From assembly GCA_040386155.1 (NCBI GenBank), contig JAZKFZ010000003.1, positions 620,001-684,000 of the forward strand: a stretch of 64,000 bases of DNA, given 5' to 3'. The notes under the pieces are model-generated. The model did not search any database, was not told the origin of the DNA, and saw only the letters and a program-made list of their open reading frames with translations. A program made the position numbers and the translations under genes. How positions within the stretch are numbered: position 1 is the stretch's first letter; every line of letters starts with the position of its first letter. Below, one piece after another: positions 62,034 through 64,000 of the stretch. Origin of the DNA: M0103 sp040386155 (GTDB taxonomy: Bacteria; Bacteroidota; Bacteroidia; Flavobacteriales_D; Crocinitomicaceae).

Positions 62034-62909
62034 ATGAAAAGAGATAAGGAAATAGATGCATTAGTTCGCTTGATGGAAGATCCTGATGAAATGATTTATC
62101 AAAATGTAAAAGATAAATTATTTTCATTTGGTACTGAGATCATCCCTTTTCTTGAACATTCATGGGAAAATGAACAGTCAGGGTTGATTTTTCAGTCGCG
62201 TATTGAAAATTTAATCCATGAAATTCAGTTCGATGAAACCAAAGCACAATTGTGCGATTGGGTGAATTCTGCAGAAAAAGACCTTTTAGTTGGAGCACTT
62301 GTTATTTCAAAATACCAGTATCCGGGCATCAATGAAGTTCAAATTAAAGAGTTTATCTTTCAATTGCGCAGAGATGTTTGGTTAGAATTGAATGATTCTA
62401 TGACTTCTTTTGAGATAGTTCACATTTTTAATCGAGTATTTTTTGGCTTGTATCATTTTCATGGCGACGCAAAAAACTACAATTCACCTGTTAATTCGTT
62501 TCTGAATACGGTAATTGAATCGCGAAAAGGAAATCCCTTAAGTTTGTGTTTATTGTACAGTATTGTTGCGCAGAGTTTAGACATTCCAATCTATGGTGTA
62601 AACCTACCTAATCATTTCATTCTTGCTTATATGGATGAAAATGGAACATCTAAATTTTTAGATCAAAAAATAGACTACGGCGTGTTGTTTTATGTCAATG
62701 CTTTTTCAAAAGGAACTGTGTTTGGATCAAAGGAAATAAAAGAATTTCTTGACAGTTTGAATTTACCACATACCCGTCAGTATTTTGAGCCATGTTCCAA
62801 TTCAGACATTTTAAGAAGAATGATTACCAACCTCATTTCATCTTTTCAGCAAGTAGGAAACTTAAACAAAGTGGAAGAATTAAATGAGTTGAGAAATTTA
62901 ATTCCCTAA
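62034..62909 (+). CDS. SirB1-like transglutaminase-fold protein
   Basis: 291 aa. The core (about 140-230) has the SirB1_N block: NSPVNSFLNTVIESRKGNPL, then SLCLLYSIVAQSLDIPIYGV and NLPNHFILAY. This is the transglutaminase-like fold; C near 182 and H near 205 sit where a Cys-His pair would be, but catalysis is not shown for this family. The N-terminal 100 residues are helical with HEAT-like pattern. No signal peptide. The role in Bacteroidota is unknown. Its stop codon overlaps the convergent dnaE stop by 3 nt, and no terminator lies between them. Confidence 0.85.
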   Translation: MKRDKEIDALVRLMEDPDEMIYQNVKDKLFSFGTEIIPFLEHSWENEQSGLIFQSRIENLIHEIQFDETKAQLCDWVNSAEKDLLVGALVISKYQYPGINEVQIKEFIFQLRRDVWLELNDSMTSFEIVHIFNRVFFGLYHFHGDAKNYNSPVNSFLNTVIESRKGNPLSLCLLYSIVAQSLDIPIYGVNLPNHFILAYMDENGTSKFLDQKIDYGVLFYVNAFSKGTVFGSKEIKEFLDSLNLPHTRQYFEPCSNSDILRRMITNLISSFQQVGNLNKVEELNELRNLIP

Positions 62910-64000
62910 TTCAGTTTATACTTCATCTCCATTCGATCTAACTGCTTTAACAATTCGTTACTAGGGTTCACTTTCATCGCTCGTGCATTCAGTTGTACTT
63001 CAATTTTTTCGAATTCATCAAACAAGGTAAACTTCAAAGGCACTTTCCCCTCATTGTTCAGCATCAACTTATGAAATTCACTGATATTTTTTTGTTCAAT
63101 TTGCTTCTGATTTAATCTAATCGTAAAAGATTTCGATCTGCTTTCGCGCACCTCACTAAGTAATTCAATTTTTGAGATATCAAATTCAATTTTGTTGTAA
63201 CGCTTATTAAGCACTACTTTTCCAGAAATTAAGACATAAATAGCCGGAACCACGAACTCTCTAAATTGTAAGTATTTTTCTCCAAATAGAAAAATTCGCT
63301 CCGTGTCAACATCATCTTCAACAGTAATAATTCCAAATGGATTTCCATTTTTATCTGTGCGATGTTCGGCAAAGGAAATTGACACAGCCATATTCAAATC
63401 TTTGCCCATCAATTGTTCTAAATTTTTCAAACTAGACACATTCGCATTGGTGAAGGATTCGATTTCAAGCCGATAATCGTCCAAGGGGTGACCAGAAATA
63501 TAGATTCCAATTACTTCTTTTTCGAGTCTTAATTGGTGAATATTGGTCCATTCTTCAGCTTTCGGAAAAGTGGGTTCGGAAATTTTAGATGCTCCACTAT
63601 CCCCACCAAAAAGGTTTACTTGCGAAGAATTCTCATCATCTTGCTGGGAAGCGCCGTATGCCATGATTTTTTCAAGAAAAATTTTTCCATTTTCTTCATG
63701 AAAGTACTGCGCTCGATGTGTATTTGTGAAGGAATCGAATCCACCTGATTTCACTAGTGATTCAAACACTTTTTTACTACAAACACGAAGGTTGATTCGT
63801 TTTGCAAAATCAAAGGCCGAGACAAAATTGCCATTTTCTTTACGTTCCGCAATAATTGCATCTACAGGTGCACTTCCAATCCCTTTAATAGCCCCCAAAC
63901 CAAAGCGGATATTATTATCTTTATTTACTGTAAAGTGATAATTTGATTCATTTACATCTGGTGGTAATACTTGAATTCCCATTCTGCGACATTCCTCCAT
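62906..64000 (-). CDS. dnaE: DNA polymerase III alpha subunit, C-terminal part (cut by window end)
   Basis: 364 codons are visible; the gene continues past 64000. The sequence opens in the fingers/thumb region of DnaE (EECRRMGIQVLPPDVNESNY, RFGLGAIKGIGSAPVDAI, the helix-hairpin-helix region). FPKAEEWTNIHQLRLEKEVIG (trimmed) and GIYISGHPLDDY precede an OB-fold (about 195-270) and the tau-binding C-terminal domain. It is the catalytic subunit of the replicative polymerase. The apparent initial Met at 64000 is internal, not a start. The stop overlaps the SirB1-like gene. Confidence 0.95.
   Translation of the reverse strand: MEECRRMGIQVLPPDVNESNYHFTVNKDNNIRFGLGAIKGIGSAPVDAIIAERKENGNFVSAFDFAKRINLRVCSKKVFESLVKSGGFDSFTNTHRAQYFHEENGKIFLEKIMAYGASQQDDENSSQVNLFGGDSGASKISEPTFPKAEEWTNIHQLRLEKEVIGIYISGHPLDDYRLEIESFTNANVSSLKNLEQLMGKDLNMAVSISFAEHRTDKNGNPFGIITVEDDVDTERIFLFGEKYLQFREFVVPAIYVLISGKVVLNKRYNKIEFDISKIELLSEVRESRSKSFTIRLNQKQIEQKNISEFHKLMLNNEGKVPLKFTLFDEFEKIEVQLNARAMKVNPSNELLKQLDRMEMKYKLN

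Overview
This AT-rich window reads as chromosomal DNA of a free-living member of the Bacteroidota, most likely Flavobacteriia (a Fluviicola/Crocinitomicaceae-like genome would fit, but the species is inference). The signs are: PorX (the response regulator/PglZ protein of the type IX secretion system); two secreted proteins with type A T9SS C-terminal sorting tails; a short primary sigma factor without region 1.1; many upstream regions carrying the Bacteroidota -7 box TAnnTTTG; BshC for bacillithiol; an N-terminally extended GAPDH; and the order lptD-like / amidase / MlaD / two Fe-S proteins. No rRNA, tRNA, CRISPR array, prophage or transposase gene was seen. The window starts in intergenic DNA and ends inside dnaE.

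Layout. 0.1-6.5 kb: bshC, a cyclophilin, a photolyase, a three-domain FAS1 secreted protein and a TIGR02757 protein. 6.7-10.6 kb (+): an operon of a BatA-like membrane protein, a dihydroorotase homologue that has lost most metal ligands, and a PmtA-like methyltransferase. 10.7-15.2 kb: a marR gene (-) divergent from an operon of an SpmA/SpmB fusion, a novel 25-residue-repeat protein and an ABC-2 exporter. 15.2-18.3 kb (-): Smr protein, M50 protease, PorX. 18.3-20.0 kb: HD phosphohydrolase and a repeat-filled gap. 21.0-27.3 kb (-): a six-gene operon dapF, unknown, GNAT, mltG, glycosylasparaginase, GH2 beta-mannosidase. 27.5-31.5 kb (+): HtrA protease, rpoD, GAPDH. 31.8-34.0 kb (-): YegP-like, cytochrome c peroxidase, methyltransferase. 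34.4-40.0 kb (+): secreted S9 peptidase, DUF4421-like protein, PKD/T9SS protein, SRPBCC protein. 40.0-45.2 kb (-): cell-envelope and Fe-S cluster with a SKYDA-repeat protein inside it. 45.3-52.7 kb (+): LptD-like protein, small wHTH regulator flanked by 37-bp direct repeats, PLP enzyme plus lactone oxidase pair, pckA. 52.8-57.8 kb (-): CorA, M42 peptidase, YigZ, SPFH protein, dnaA. 58.2-62.9 kb (+): thioesterase, arginase-fold enzyme, membrane patatin, SirB1-like protein; then dnaE (-).

How genes work together. The region is mostly housekeeping: envelope building (DapF, MltG, amidase, LptD, MlaD), replication (DnaA, DnaE), gluconeogenesis and glycolysis (PckA, GAPDH) and surface secretion (PorX and its cargo). 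The beta-mannosidase and glycosylasparaginase act on neighbouring bonds of an N-glycan core. The most novel signals are regulatory and structural: a shared palindrome TTACCnnGGTAA at the marR promoter and the FAS1 promoter, which suggests a small MarR regulon; the near-identical 37-bp repeats around the wHTH gene, just ahead of the PLP/oxidase pair; the apparently metal-free dihydroorotase homologue; the 25-residue W-L repeat protein; and several families of intergenic palindromes and tandem repeats.
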